Assembly: GCA_025463005.1 (NCBI GenBank)
Contig: JAOAPR010000155.1
Span: forward strand, 1-64,000
DNA length: 64,000 nucleotides
Reading direction: 5' to 3'
Source of the DNA: Bryobacterales bacterium
GTDB taxonomy: Bacteria > Acidobacteriota > Terriglobia > Bryobacterales > Bryobacteraceae
Part shown: positions 43,337 to 52,889 of the stretch, one piece after another
Layout: each line of letters starts with the position of its first letter
Numbering within the stretch: position 1 is the stretch's first letter
Translations under genes and position numbers: made by a program
The notes under the pieces: generated by a model
Databases searched by the model: none
The model's input: only the letters and a program-made list of their open reading frames with translations
What the model was told of the DNA's origin: nothing

Positions 43337-44569
43337 TTGCGTTGCCTTTATTACCTGGCCGGAATTCCGATCTTATTGGGGCTTTCTAGCGTCGTCAGCG
43401 CCCAGGCTCCCTCTCTGGGAAGTTGCCCGGTTCTGCCAGCAGACAACATTTGGAACACTCCCATTGACCAGCTGCCGGTATCACCAAATTCCTCCACCTA
43501 CGTCAACACCATCGGCCCAGGCGTCGGAGTTCATCCGGACTTTGGCTCGGGTTCGTGGGCCGGAGAGGACATCGGAATGCCGTATGTCACGGTGCCCGCC
43601 ACGCAGATCAAATATCCGGTAAGTTTCTTCTATCCCACTGAGAGCGATCCCGGGCCGTACGCGGTGCCCCTGAATGCTCCTATTCAAGGTGGAAGTGCGA
43701 GCACCGGTGACCGGCACGTGATTTCCATAGACGTCGATCACTGCATCCTTTACGAGATGTATGCGGCCTACCCGCAAGCGGCGAGTTGGCAGGCGGTCTC
43801 GGGAGCTATTTATAACCTCCTGTCGAACAATCTGCGAGTGGCCAGCTGGACTTCGGCGACCGCGGCTGGCCTGCCGATGTTTCCAGGCCTGGTCCGCTAT
43901 GACGAAATTCTTGCGGGCGAGATCCGGCATGCTCTTGAGTTCACCGTCCCGCAAACCCAACAAGCTTACGTCTGGCCTGCGCGGCACTTCGCGTCTCCCC
44001 TCACCGGGGCGCAATATCCACCGATGGGCGTCCGCTTTCGCCTCCGCGCGAATTTCGATATCTCCGGCTTTTCGCCTACCAACCAGATCATCCTGCGCGC
44101 ACTGAAGAAGTACGGGATGATGATCATCGATAACGGCGCGCAATGGTTCATCTCCGGCACGCACGATGCGCGGTGGGATAACGCGGACCTGCACAATCTG
44201 GGAGCCGTGCATGGATCGGATTTTGAAGTCGTGGACGTCTCCGGGCTCATGATTGCGCCCGATTCCGGCCAGGCACGGCAATCCACAACGGTTAACGTCA
44301 CTGTGACCGTCACGCCCGCCAGCGCGTTGGTCCGCATCAACAGAACCAGGGCCTTCACCGCGACGGTTCAGAATACATCCAACACAGCCGTAACGTGGAA
44401 GGTCAACGGCATTACGGGCGGGAACTCCACGGTCGGTTTTATCAGCAGCCTGGGGACCTATAAGGCTCCGTCCGCGGTGCCGCCGGGAGCGGTCGTAACA
44501 GTCAGTGCGGTGAGTGTTTCCGATCCAACCAAATCCGCCGACGCGCTAGTTACGGTGGTCCGGAGATAA
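43337..44569 (+). CDS. Exported protein with C-terminal Ig-like domain, function unknown
   Basis: The 410-residue protein has a signal peptide (ending VVSAQ). A large conserved-looking domain follows with CPVLPADNIWNTPIDQLPVS, DRHVISIDVDHCILYEMYAA, GLPMFPGLVRYDEILAGEIRHAL and MGVRFRLRANFDISGF. A bacterial Ig-like domain ends it (VTVTPASALVRINRTRAFTATVQNTSNTAVTWKVNG). I do not recognise an activity for the main domain. It starts at a TTG six nt after GAAGGAG, a strong ribosome binding site. Its end overlaps the next convergent gene by 20 bp. Confidence 0.78.
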   Translation: MRCLYYLAGIPILLGLSSVVSAQAPSLGSCPVLPADNIWNTPIDQLPVSPNSSTYVNTIGPGVGVHPDFGSGSWAGEDIGMPYVTVPATQIKYPVSFFYPTESDPGPYAVPLNAPIQGGSASTGDRHVISIDVDHCILYEMYAAYPQAASWQAVSGAIYNLLSNNLRVASWTSATAAGLPMFPGLVRYDEILAGEIRHALEFTVPQTQQAYVWPARHFASPLTGAQYPPMGVRFRLRANFDISGFSPTNQIILRALKKYGMMIIDNGAQWFISGTHDARWDNADLHNLGAVHGSDFEVVDVSGLMIAPDSGQARQSTTVNVTVTVTPASALVRINRTRAFTATVQNTSNTAVTWKVNGITGGNSTVGFISSLGTYKAPSAVPPGAVVTVSAVSVSDPTKSADALVTVVRR

Positions 44570-44990
44570 AGCTCCTGCCGCGAACTTCCTGAGGCTCCCC
44601 GAATAGCAGTCGACGGCTGATCCGTTCTCGGATCTGCTCCTGATTCTCGGCAGCGCGCCGCCTCCTGCTGGCGCACTGGAATACTACAGCGCTCATCAGG
44701 TCGCTAAAGAGTTTGGCCAGATCGCGCTCGTGCTCTTTTGAGAACTTCTTGCCAAGCCAGCCTCGGTGCGCAGGTTCACAAATACTGAATTCTTCTCCAT
44801 CGTTGCGGAATCGCAAGATCAGGCGCGAACCGGCCCGTGAGTACACCGGTTCCAGGATCACGTCCACCTGGTCGAGCGTCGCCACGTACCCGATCTGATC
44901 CGCATCCTTCTCGCGCCAATGGATCTCCGCCGGAACTTCTGAGGTTCCGTCCAAAAGATACTGAACGATATAGGCGTCCGAGATCGGCAC
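44550..44990 (-). CDS. Hypothetical protein
   Basis: The 146-residue product has no signal peptide or membrane helix and I do not recognise it. Visible features are an acidic beta-rich N-terminal half (DGTSEVPAEIHWREKDADQIGYVATLDQVDVILEPVY). A basic helical C-terminus follows (CASRRRRAAENQEQIRERISRRLLFG). The GTG start has GGAG seven nt upstream. Coding is supported by even residue composition and length, but overlap with the neighbour's end makes it less certain. Confidence 0.55.
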   Translation of the reverse strand: MPISDAYIVQYLLDGTSEVPAEIHWREKDADQIGYVATLDQVDVILEPVYSRAGSRLILRFRNDGEEFSICEPAHRGWLGKKFSKEHERDLAKLFSDLMSAVVFQCASRRRRAAENQEQIRERISRRLLFGEPQEVRGRSFISGPP

Positions 44991-45153
44991 GACAACGCTC
45001 CAGCGTGTTCAGATCTGCGGGGATGAAGGAGAGCAGCGGACGGGGGAACTCTGCCACCCCATGCTAATGGCGGGCGTGCGATCCGTCAAATAAAAAGAAT
45101 CGATCCGACGGACTCAAGTTATTGATTTGATGAAAACTCCTCAATCCGGAGGG

Positions 45154-46890
45154 TTAGCGCTTATCCGCCAGTGCGAACACGTAGATCGAGTTGTACCCTT
45201 TGATGGTCTTGAGGTCCGGAGTCATGGCCGTGAGGGTTCCGGTCAGCGCGCCGTCTCCGGTCATCACCGCGACGTACTGCTTGCCGTTCACCGCGTACGT
45301 GATCGTGCTCACCGAAATCGACCCGCCCAGGATCGTATCCCACAGAACCTTCCCGGTTTCCGAATCGAGCGCCATGAACCGCCGATTTAAGTCGCCCCAG
45401 AACACCAGGTCACCCGCGGTCGCCACTACCGATCCGTTGGTCAGCGAGTGGCCTAAGTAAAATGGCTGGATCTCGCCCGTCGACATGTTGATTTTCGCCA
45501 CGCCGGCCATCTTGTTCGGCTCAGATTTCGGACCGGAAACTGGTGTCCGGCCCCGGCTCACGCCCATGTCAAGGCAGTTGTCGTTATAGGGCACGTACAG
45601 CGAGTTGGTCTTCGGACTGTACGCAGTGGGCCAGTAGCTTCTGGTGTTGTAGAAGCAGATGGTGTGGTTCTTTTCGCCTTTGTCCTTGAACACCAGGTCC
45701 CAGTTGATTTCCGTTTTCCCGGTTTTCCCATCGATATTTTTGATCAGGAAGTTGGGGGTGTCATAGGGAAACGGACTCGCCCATAAAAACTGTCCGTTAT
45801 TGCGGTCCATCGCGAACACGCCGCCGCCTTCACCGACCATCACGGCGATATCGTGCTGCTGGCCTTTCGGGATATCCGGATTCATCCACTTCACGAATTT
45901 TGGATCGGGACTCACGGCCGTTCTCAGCAGCGTCCGTTCGTGGGTGTAGTCTTCGTCCCAGTCGTCGCCAGGCAGATGCTGGTAATACCATTTGAGCTTT
46001 CCGGTCTCCGGATCCAATGCGACCGTAGAATTGCTATAGAGATCCGAGGGCGAAACGCGCGGGATCGCATCGATGTTACCGGCGTGCCGGTCGAGGCGCG
46101 TGTTCGGCGTGGGATTCGCGATGCCCCAGTAAATCACCTTGCGCACCGGATCGTAGGTGCCCGGCAACCCCCAGGTCGACGTGGTTCGCTTTTCCTCCGG
46201 CGCGCCGCCCCAGCTGTCGGGATTCACATCGTTCGGTCCTTGGGCGGTGAAAAACTTCCAAAGCTCGGCGCCGGTCGCCGCATCGTGAGCCGCGATGTAG
46301 CAATTGGCCCGCAATCCGCCGGTGCACGTGCCGCCCGAAATAAACTTGCCGTCCATGGCGATGGAACCCGACGAGTGTCCGCGCGCGTCCGCTACTTTCC
46401 AGCGCGCCGCGCCCGTGCGAGCGTCAATCCCGACGATAAAGTTGTCCGGCGCCATATAGAGGATCACGTCCTGGTAGATGGAGATGGCCTTCGATCGGCC
46501 CGATGGTCCCTGGACGTTGTCCGCGCGGTGCTTGTACTCCCAGATGAGATCGCCATTGGTGGCATCCAGCGCGAGAACCGACGCCGGGGGAGCGATGACG
46601 TACATGATTCCGTCATGCACCAGCGGGATGCTCTCCATAGTGCCGTTGGAGAGGCCGCGGGTCCACGACAGCCCGAGCTGGCCCACGTTCTGCTTGTTGA
46701 TCTGATTGAGCGGGCTGTAGCGCTGCGCGTCGTAGGTGCGGCTGAACATCAGCCAGTCATTCGGACTGGGATTAGTCAGCATCTCCTGCGTGACGGGCTT
46801 GTAATTCTGGACTTGCGCCCGCGCGGGAGTCATGAGTCCCGCCTCTATAAGTGCGATAACGAATGCGATCGAGAGTAGCGTCCTGGTCAT
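45154..46890 (-). CDS. PQQ-dependent alcohol dehydrogenase-like quinoprotein
   Basis: The 578-residue exported propeller starts MTRTLLSIAF, has a cleavage site near PARAQ and continues NYKPVTQEMLTNPSPNDWLMFSRTYDAQRYSPLNQINKQNV. Docking-motif blades include DATNGDLIWEYKHRADN, DAATGAELWKFFTAQGPND, DPETGKLKWYYQHLPGDDWDEDYTHE and DSETGKVLWDTILGG. No heme domain and no vicinal cysteine pair of the methanol-dehydrogenase type is visible. The ATG at 46888-46890 is five nt after AGGAGG. The ORF-track TTG lies upstream of that site. A gutted inverted paralog lies 2 kb away. Confidence 0.9.
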   Translation of the reverse strand: MTRTLLSIAFVIALIEAGLMTPARAQVQNYKPVTQEMLTNPSPNDWLMFSRTYDAQRYSPLNQINKQNVGQLGLSWTRGLSNGTMESIPLVHDGIMYVIAPPASVLALDATNGDLIWEYKHRADNVQGPSGRSKAISIYQDVILYMAPDNFIVGIDARTGAARWKVADARGHSSGSIAMDGKFISGGTCTGGLRANCYIAAHDAATGAELWKFFTAQGPNDVNPDSWGGAPEEKRTTSTWGLPGTYDPVRKVIYWGIANPTPNTRLDRHAGNIDAIPRVSPSDLYSNSTVALDPETGKLKWYYQHLPGDDWDEDYTHERTLLRTAVSPDPKFVKWMNPDIPKGQQHDIAVMVGEGGGVFAMDRNNGQFLWASPFPYDTPNFLIKNIDGKTGKTEINWDLVFKDKGEKNHTICFYNTRSYWPTAYSPKTNSLYVPYNDNCLDMGVSRGRTPVSGPKSEPNKMAGVAKINMSTGEIQPFYLGHSLTNGSVVATAGDLVFWGDLNRRFMALDSETGKVLWDTILGGSISVSTITYAVNGKQYVAVMTGDGALTGTLTAMTPDLKTIKGYNSIYVFALADKR

Positions 46891-47042
46891 GTCGCCCTCC
46901 TTCAAGGTCTACCGACAGCGTAGTTTACCGCACTCTAAGGTCACGGCGCGGGAGTGGATTGCTTAGGCCGGATCGGGTGAACTGCTAATAGACAGTGTCC
47001 GGGAAGCCCTGTATTCTGAGGCTGCCTGTCCTCCAGGCAACT

Positions 47043-47315
47043 ATGCAACGTTGCAAACAGTGTGAAACCCCCATCGCCAAGAGCGACACGGCCTGCGTTA
47101 ATTGTGGAGAATCGGTAGCGCCGGTAAAAAAGAAGACTGACTTCCGCAAGAAATTCGGCAAGCTGGTCACGGTGATGTTTATACTCTCCGCAGTGCTGAC
47201 TGTGGTGGCGCTGTTTACCAGCTATGTGGGGTCGTTTATAATTTGCCTGAGTGCGACGATTGTGCTTCTGATGGTCAAGAAGTCAGCCGACGAGATGTCT
47301 TCGTCGCAACAATAA
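47043..47315 (+). CDS. Small zinc-ribbon membrane protein
   Basis: The 90-residue protein has an N-terminal zinc ribbon, MQRCKQCETPIAKSDTACVNCGESV (two CxxC pairs), and a Lys-rich linker. Two transmembrane segments follow (VTVMFILSAVLTVVALFTSYV and FIICLSATIVLLMV). The start at 47043 places the first cysteine pair immediately after Met; the ORF track begins 16 codons earlier. Function is unknown. Confidence 0.7.
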   Translation: MQRCKQCETPIAKSDTACVNCGESVAPVKKKTDFRKKFGKLVTVMFILSAVLTVVALFTSYVGSFIICLSATIVLLMVKKSADEMSSSQQ

Positions 47316-47334
47316 ACCCCGCCTACCGAACCGC

Positions 47335-47354
47335 GACAGCCATGGAGCGCTGTC
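47335..47354. terminator. Small hairpin between convergent genes
   Basis: GACAGC-CATGGAGC-GCTGTC has a 6-bp stem and directly precedes the stop of the convergent HD-GYP gene. Only TTAAG follows on the plus strand, so it is a weak terminator candidate. Confidence 0.3.
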
Positions 47355-49850
47355 TTAAGAAGCGCTTTGCTCCACTACCGGCTCCCCTCGATTAGACGAC
47401 GCCATCGCCAGCGAGCTGGTCTGCTGTTTTACCGTGTACATTCTCCGGTCGGCCTCGGCCAGGAGGACTTCGGCGTCGGCTCCGTCGAAGGGATAAATCG
47501 CAGTGCCCACGCTCATGGAAATACATTGCTCGCTGCACACATTCCAACCAGCCACGTGTGCCACGTTCTGCAGCCGCTCCACGTAGGACCAGCGTAGTTC
47601 CTCGCGCAAGCCCGGCACCACGATCACGAACTCGTCTCCACCCATTCTGGCCACGTAGTCGGATTTCCGGCAGACCTCCTGCAATCCTCTGGCAACCGCC
47701 TGCAGCACTTCGTTGCCCTTCAGGTGGCCGAACCGGTCGTTGACCTGCTTAAATCCGTTCAGGTCGCATACCAGCACTCCCACTGAGGTGTTATCCCTCT
47801 GGGCGCGAGAAAGCTCACGATGAAGATGCAGTTCCAGCGAGCGGGCGTTGGGCACGCCCGTGAGGTGATCGGTGACCGCCAATTTTTCCGTGTCGTGGTA
47901 GCGAAGCGCGCTTTCGACGGCCGGGGCGACCTGCTGGCTGACCGCCTCCAGAAGCCGCAGGTGGTCGCGGTTAAACGCGTGGCGATCCGTATGATAGAGC
48001 GTAAGAACTCCCGCCATACCCTTGGGTCCTATCAGCGGGACAGCCAGCGCCGACTGCAGCTTATAAACCACCACCGAATCGTTCTTGTAACCGAATTCCA
48101 TGCAGGGGTCGCCGTTCATGATCGAAGTGCCATGTTGGATCACCCGGCCCGACAGTCCTTTTTCAATCGGGAATGCATCACGGCCGAACAGGTGGCTATT
48201 CTCACCAACAATCTCGATCGGCTCCAGCTCATCTCCGCGGCTCACGTAAATCGCTAGCGTATCGTGCGCGATCATCTGCTTCACGCGCTCATGGATCGCC
48301 GAGGTGACTTCACTGCCCCCTAAAGAGTGCGTCAGGGCGTTGGCCAGCGTTTGCAATAGCTGTGTCTCCTGCCGCGCGGATACAATCGGGTCCAGAATCG
48401 AATTCGCGCCGGTCCTGGACTCGGCATTCAGAGTCGTGGACAGCTTTCCAAGATCCTTGCTCTGCGCGTCAGCTCCGTCAGCCTTGCCGCGATTCATCAC
48501 CTCGCCCCAGGCCGTTCGCTCGAGTTCGACATAGCGCCGTTGCAGCACGGAAACCACCAGCGGATCGAAGCTTCTTCCTTCTTCTTTAGAGACTCTAGCC
48601 ATCGCCATATCGATGGGCAGGGCGCCGCGATACGGGCGGTCTGAGGCCAGCGCATCCAGACAATCAACGGCTGAGAGAATTCGCGCGCCGATTGGAATCT
48701 GTTCCGCTTTGAGGCCCCGCGGATAACCCGTCCCGTCCCACTTTTCATGATGCGTGGCGACGATTTGCAGCACCGGATCGGGAAAGTTCATGCGTGAGAG
48801 CATCTCCGCGCCGCTCAAAGGGTGCGTTTTCATCTTTTCCCACTCTTCCGGCGATAACGGCCCAGGCTTGAGGAGGATGTGGTCGGGAATCCCCAGTTTG
48901 CCGATGTCGTGCAGCAAGGCGGCGACATTCAGGTGCTCCAGTTGTTCCTCGCTGAGTTTTAGTTCTTCCCCCACGGCCCGGACATAGAATTGAACCCGGC
49001 GCAGATGCATGTGGGTGGTGTGGTCGCGCCCGTCGATCGCAACTGCCAGGGTTTCCAGGGTTCGCTGGTGCAGCGCCGCCAGTTTTTCTAAGCCTCGCTT
49101 CTGCAAGGCAGCCAGCTCTTCGCGATGCTTCGCCTTTGAATTGAACCAGGCGCGAAACGCGGCATCCAAAGCAAACAGCATGGGCAGCGTTACCAGACCC
49201 GCATTCAGCCCGTTGAGAATGGCGGCGCTTCGGATCAGATATGCAAGGTACGCTACTCCCACAAACCAGGGCAACAAGGGCCGGCACTCCTTGCGCAGCA
49301 CATCGGAAAGCGAAACAGCGCTGTCTTTACTCAGCGTCCGTCCCAGACCCCAATTCAGCAGCAGCACCAGCGAGCTGGCGATGACAGGCGCCGGGAACAG
49401 AGCGTTGTACTTGAGCACTGAGAAGGCTTGGTGGACCGTCTGGGCCGCGGCGATGCCGATGGTTCCGCTGGCAAGCGAAAAGACCAAAGTGGTGGGGCGC
49501 GGCAAAGTATTTCCGGCTTCCTGAAGTTGGCCCAGCAGCGAAACCACGCTGGCGATGAACAGCAGTTCCGGAAGGCTCAGATCTTGGATGGCCAGCAACA
49601 TCACCAGGAAACCGGCGGGAATCGCGTTGCGATGCGTAGTGAGTTTCAGCCCCAGGGCAGCAATAATGGCGCAGAGCAGGTAATAGAGAAAATCGCTTAG
49701 ATGGCGCGCATCCGCCTGAGCAAGGTTGATCAGGCCGACGGCGGTCCCTGCGCAGATATAGACCGCCATCAACGCCTGTCGGTGGTTGGGAGGAGTTTTC
49801 ACTGGTGATCCACTAAATGCACGTCGCACGCCATCACGCAGCGTGCTCAT
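47355..49850 (-). CDS. Membrane HD-GYP / GAF / GGDEF cyclic-di-GMP protein
   Basis: The roughly 831-residue protein has about six to eight N-terminal membrane helices (residues 25-230). An HD-GYP phosphodiesterase domain follows with HDIGKLGIPD (about 314) and HHEKWDGTGYP (about 367), then a GAF domain (about 500-650). The GGDEF domain has MGGDEF (about 736-741) and an RxxD inhibition site five residues before it (RKSD). Both halves keep their catalytic residues, so it may make and break c-di-GMP or related cyclic dinucleotides. The ORF-track start at 50000 is a TTG; I prefer the ATG at 49848-49850, though neither has a clear ribosome binding site. Confidence 0.9.
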   Translation of the reverse strand: MSTLRDGVRRAFSGSPVKTPPNHRQALMAVYICAGTAVGLINLAQADARHLSDFLYYLLCAIIAALGLKLTTHRNAIPAGFLVMLLAIQDLSLPELLFIASVVSLLGQLQEAGNTLPRPTTLVFSLASGTIGIAAAQTVHQAFSVLKYNALFPAPVIASSLVLLLNWGLGRTLSKDSAVSLSDVLRKECRPLLPWFVGVAYLAYLIRSAAILNGLNAGLVTLPMLFALDAAFRAWFNSKAKHREELAALQKRGLEKLAALHQRTLETLAVAIDGRDHTTHMHLRRVQFYVRAVGEELKLSEEQLEHLNVAALLHDIGKLGIPDHILLKPGPLSPEEWEKMKTHPLSGAEMLSRMNFPDPVLQIVATHHEKWDGTGYPRGLKAEQIPIGARILSAVDCLDALASDRPYRGALPIDMAMARVSKEEGRSFDPLVVSVLQRRYVELERTAWGEVMNRGKADGADAQSKDLGKLSTTLNAESRTGANSILDPIVSARQETQLLQTLANALTHSLGGSEVTSAIHERVKQMIAHDTLAIYVSRGDELEPIEIVGENSHLFGRDAFPIEKGLSGRVIQHGTSIMNGDPCMEFGYKNDSVVVYKLQSALAVPLIGPKGMAGVLTLYHTDRHAFNRDHLRLLEAVSQQVAPAVESALRYHDTEKLAVTDHLTGVPNARSLELHLHRELSRAQRDNTSVGVLVCDLNGFKQVNDRFGHLKGNEVLQAVARGLQEVCRKSDYVARMGGDEFVIVVPGLREELRWSYVERLQNVAHVAGWNVCSEQCISMSVGTAIYPFDGADAEVLLAEADRRMYTVKQQTSSLAMASSNRGEPVVEQSAS

Positions 49851-50130
49851 AAACCGGTTAAGCTCATTTCGAAGTAAGCGGATAGCGCCCCTTGGATCTT
49901 TCGCAATTGAAGCCGGAATATGGAGTGCGACAGTTCGTCGCGCCGCGCTCGGCCAGAATGTCTCAATCGGCCGCTGGCGCGAGATCGAATGAAGGTGCAA
50001 TACATTGGTCGAGAACAGATCGACATGGCGGTTGCCAAACTTCAGGTACTAAGCAGGATCACGGAGTGCGGCCTAATGGTAATCGCGCCAGACCTCGCAC
50101 AGGCCGAAACCCTGCGCTGCACGCTTAACA

Positions 50131-50136
50131 TACAAT
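50131..50136 (+). promoter_or_regulatory. TACAAT -10 box six bases before the TolB-like gene
   Basis: TACAAT is followed by GGGCGC and the ATG at 50143. No Shine-Dalgarno is present and no good -35 is seen. The spacing fits leaderless transcription. Confidence 0.4.
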
Positions 50137-50142
50137 GGGCGC

Positions 50143-51636
50143 ATGAAACCCTCAGGATGCGTCGCAACTTTCGCGATCCTGGGAATCAGCGCGCTCGGTC
50201 AGACTCCCCCGGCGGCATTCGGGTTGTTCGAATCGCACGGCGATGTCGGCGCGGTGCTGCACGAAGGCTCGGCTGTCCACGATGCGGCAAAGAGCATCTA
50301 CACGCTCACCGGCAGCGGCGAAAACATGTGGTCCACCGCGGATGAATTTCAGTTCGTCTGGAAGAAGGTCTCGGGCGACGTTTCGCTGGCGGCGGATATT
50401 TCATTTCCCGACAGCGGCGGCGATCCGCACAAAAAGGCGGTCCTGATCATTCGCCAGAGCCTGGACCCGGATTCCGCCTACGCCGATGTGGCGCTGCACG
50501 GCAACGGACTCACCTCGTTACAGGCGCGCGACGAGAAAGGTGCGGCTACCCACGAAATCCAGTCCAATACTTCTGGACCCAAACGCATCCGTCTACAGAA
50601 AATCGGCCAGTATTTCTACATGTCCGTGTCCGGAGCGGGCGACGATCTCCGTTTCGCCGGCGGATCCATGCGCGTGAAGCTGGAAGAGCCGTTCTTCGTC
50701 GGAATAGGTATGTGCGCCCACAATAAGGATGTCGTCGAGACGGCTGTGTTCTCGAAAGTCGAGCTGGTGACTGGCGCGCAGCCAGGGCCGGTCCGTCAGC
50801 CGGCGTTCTACAGCACGCTCGAAACGATTACCGTGGCCTCGACCGATCGCCGCGTGGTCCGTGTTTTTCCGGGGCGGATCGAAGCGCCCAACTGGACCCC
50901 GGACGGCGCCTCACTCCTGTTTAATGGCAACGGCCGGCTGCAGAAGATCGCCGTGGGGGGCGGCGACGTGCAACTGATCGACACGGATTTCGCCACTCGC
51001 CTGACCAACGACCACGGCATTTCCCCCGATGGAACGCTGCTCGCCATCAGCGATCAGTCGCAGGAGCAGCGGCGCTCGCTGATCTACACTGTCCCGATCG
51101 AGGGCGGCCCGCCCACACGCATCACCAAGGAATCGCCCTCGTACTGGCACGGCTGGTCGCCGGACGGCAAGACGCTGGTGTTCGTCGGCGACCGCAACGG
51201 GAACGTCGATATCTACACGATCCCGGTGGACGGCGGCGACGAAACTCGCCTGACCACGGCAGAGGGGATCGACGACGGACCGGAATTCTCGCCCGACGGC
51301 GCCTACGTCTACTTCAATTCCGACCGTACCGGCACGATGCAAATCTGGCGCATGCGGCCGGACGGATCCAGGCAGGAACAGGTCACCTCGGACGAGTACA
51401 ACAATTGGTTCCCGCACATTTCCCCGGACGGCCGGCGCATGGCGTTTCTCACTTATGGGAAAGATGTTATCGGGCACCCGGAAAACAAGGACGTCATGTT
51501 ACGGATCATGACCTTAAATGATCTACGCGTCACCGTGCTGGCGAACGTTTTCGGCGGGCAGGGGACCATCACTGTGTCCTCATGGTCTCCCGACAGCAAG
51601 CGGCTCGCGTTCGTGAGCTACCAGTTCATCCCTTAG
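50143..51636 (+). CDS. Exported TolB-like WD40/PD40 propeller protein
   Basis: The 497-residue protein has a signal peptide (to about residue 19). An N-terminal beta-sandwich of about 190 residues ([29 protein letters not shown]) resembles DUF1349-like lectin domains. A C-terminal PD40/TolB propeller follows: [79 protein letters not shown]. It is likely a secreted binding protein; nothing suggests a Tol-Pal partner. Its stop overlaps the convergent SMP-30 gene by 4 bp. Confidence 0.85.
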   Translation: MKPSGCVATFAILGISALGQTPPAAFGLFESHGDVGAVLHEGSAVHDAAKSIYTLTGSGENMWSTADEFQFVWKKVSGDVSLAADISFPDSGGDPHKKAVLIIRQSLDPDSAYADVALHGNGLTSLQARDEKGAATHEIQSNTSGPKRIRLQKIGQYFYMSVSGAGDDLRFAGGSMRVKLEEPFFVGIGMCAHNKDVVETAVFSKVELVTGAQPGPVRQPAFYSTLETITVASTDRRVVRVFPGRIEAPNWTPDGASLLFNGNGRLQKIAVGGGDVQLIDTDFATRLTNDHGISPDGTLLAISDQSQEQRRSLIYTVPIEGGPPTRITKESPSYWHGWSPDGKTLVFVGDRNGNVDIYTIPVDGGDETRLTTAEGIDDGPEFSPDGAYVYFNSDRTGTMQIWRMRPDGSRQEQVTSDEYNNWFPHISPDGRRMAFLTYGKDVIGHPENKDVMLRIMTLNDLRVTVLANVFGGQGTITVSSWSPDSKRLAFVSYQFIP

Positions 51637-52667
51637 GTGATATGGGCGCCGGTGGTGCCCACGTAGACCGTGAACAACGACTGGCTGGCGGTCATGAACA
51701 ACCGATTCCGCTTGGTGCCTCCGAAACACACGTTCGCGCAGTTCTCCGGCAGGCGGATCATGCCGATGGGTTCCCCGCTGGGGGCGACGATCTGAACGCC
51801 CGGAGGCGCTCCTGCCCACAGGTTTCCGTCTACATCGCAACGCATGCCGTCGGCCGCTCCGTTTGAAAACTGCACGAACCGTTTTCCGTTGCGCAGCTTG
51901 TTGCCCTCCATATCCCACACTTTGATCTCACGGCCGGATCCGGTATCGGCCACGTACAGTTTCTTATAGTCGGGCGAAAAGCAGATGCCGTTTGGCTGGT
52001 CTAGCTCGTCCGTGATTTTCTCTATTTGCGCGGACTTGGGATCCACCCGATAGACCGCTTGCTTGATCTCCGGTGTCGCACGGAAACCTTCGTAGTCTCC
52101 GTTGATGCCGTAAGTAGGATCGGTGAACCAGATGCCTCCATCCGGATGAACTACGATGTCATTCGGCGAGTTGAGCCGCTTTCCTCCGAATTTATCGGCG
52201 ATCACGGTGACGGTTCCGTTGTATTCGTAGCGCGCTACCCGACGGTTGCCGTGCTCGCAGGCAAGCTGCCGCCCCTCGAAGTCGAACGTGTTGCCGTTGC
52301 TGTAACCAGAAGGATTGCGGAACACCGTGACCCGTCCGTCTTCCTCTGTCCACCGCATCTGGACATTGTTGGGGATGTCGCTCCACAGGAGGTAACGGCC
52401 GACACCGTTCCAAGCCGGACCCTCCGCCCAGAGCGTGCCAAAGTAAATCCTCTTTATGGTGGTGTTGCCGATCATGTACCGGCGAAAGCGATTATCCACA
52501 GCAACGATATCGGGGTCGGGATAGCGCACCGGCGTCTGTCCGGACCAGTCGCGCGGCGCGGGGGTTCCAGCCGCGGGTTGCTGAGCAACTTGTTGGGCGT
52601 GTCCCGAAAGTGCCGCGGTGGCGCCCACTGCGGCGGTGAGAAAGGTCCGGCGGTCACATGTCGTCAT
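51633..52667 (-). CDS. Tat-exported SMP-30/gluconolactonase-family protein
   Basis: The 344-residue protein starts [25 protein letters not shown] (twin-arginine leader). A six-bladed SMP-30/LRE propeller follows: [27 protein letters not shown] with the metal Glu, [46 protein letters not shown] and [16 protein letters not shown]. The Asn and Asp metal ligands of lactonases are in place. It would open sugar lactones such as those produced by quinoprotein or GMC oxidation of aldoses, which fits the neighbourhood. Confidence 0.88.
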   Translation of the reverse strand: MTTCDRRTFLTAAVGATAALSGHAQQVAQQPAAGTPAPRDWSGQTPVRYPDPDIVAVDNRFRRYMIGNTTIKRIYFGTLWAEGPAWNGVGRYLLWSDIPNNVQMRWTEEDGRVTVFRNPSGYSNGNTFDFEGRQLACEHGNRRVARYEYNGTVTVIADKFGGKRLNSPNDIVVHPDGGIWFTDPTYGINGDYEGFRATPEIKQAVYRVDPKSAQIEKITDELDQPNGICFSPDYKKLYVADTGSGREIKVWDMEGNKLRNGKRFVQFSNGAADGMRCDVDGNLWAGAPPGVQIVAPSGEPIGMIRLPENCANVCFGGTKRNRLFMTASQSLFTVYVGTTGAHIT

Positions 52668-52744
52668 AGTTTCAAGGATTATATATCAACCGGCACAGCG
52701 CGGAACCACTAGCGAGTGATCCGCATGTAACCCGTTTGTTATCT

Positions 52745-52781
52745 GCGGTCACTGACTCAACTGGGGCAGTCAGTGACTGCC
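52745..52781. repeat. Overlapping alternative hairpins upstream of the TonB receptor
   Basis: GCGGTCACTGACT (52745-52757) can pair with AGTCAGTGACTGC (52768-52780). Alternatively GGCAGTCA-G-TGACTGCC (52765-52781) forms a tighter, perfect palindrome. The two structures share bases and exclude each other. They lie about 110 nt before the receptor ATG, in the gap between two divergent genes. They could be an attenuator-like switch or a palindromic operator. Confidence 0.4.
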
Positions 52782-52889
52782 ACTTGACCTTCCTCTATGT
52801 CGGATTCGCCCCCTCACGTGTTAGGGTGGGGCTCGACTCTCAGCGTCCTCCCCATGTTCATCACCCCGTCGTTTGTCCAAGGCTCAGGA

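Noticed and set aside
44776-45057. 93-aa minus-strand ORF (MAEFPRPLLSFIPADLNTLERCRADLG...)
   Set aside because: Only its first residues look protein-like. The rest is a frame shadow of the 146-aa hypothetical gene. A frameshifted longer start of that gene is possible but not supported.
45853-46878. 341-aa plus-strand ORF
   Set aside because: Antisense to the PQQ dehydrogenase. Arg/Val/His-rich composition and no motif.
49920-50345. Plus-strand ORF whose middle (MKVQYIGREQIDMAVAKLQVLSRITECG...) looks protein-like
   Set aside because: It runs about 200 bp into the TolB-like gene in another frame and turns Arg-rich there. Third-position GC is not clearly coding. It might be a gene remnant, but I cannot support it.
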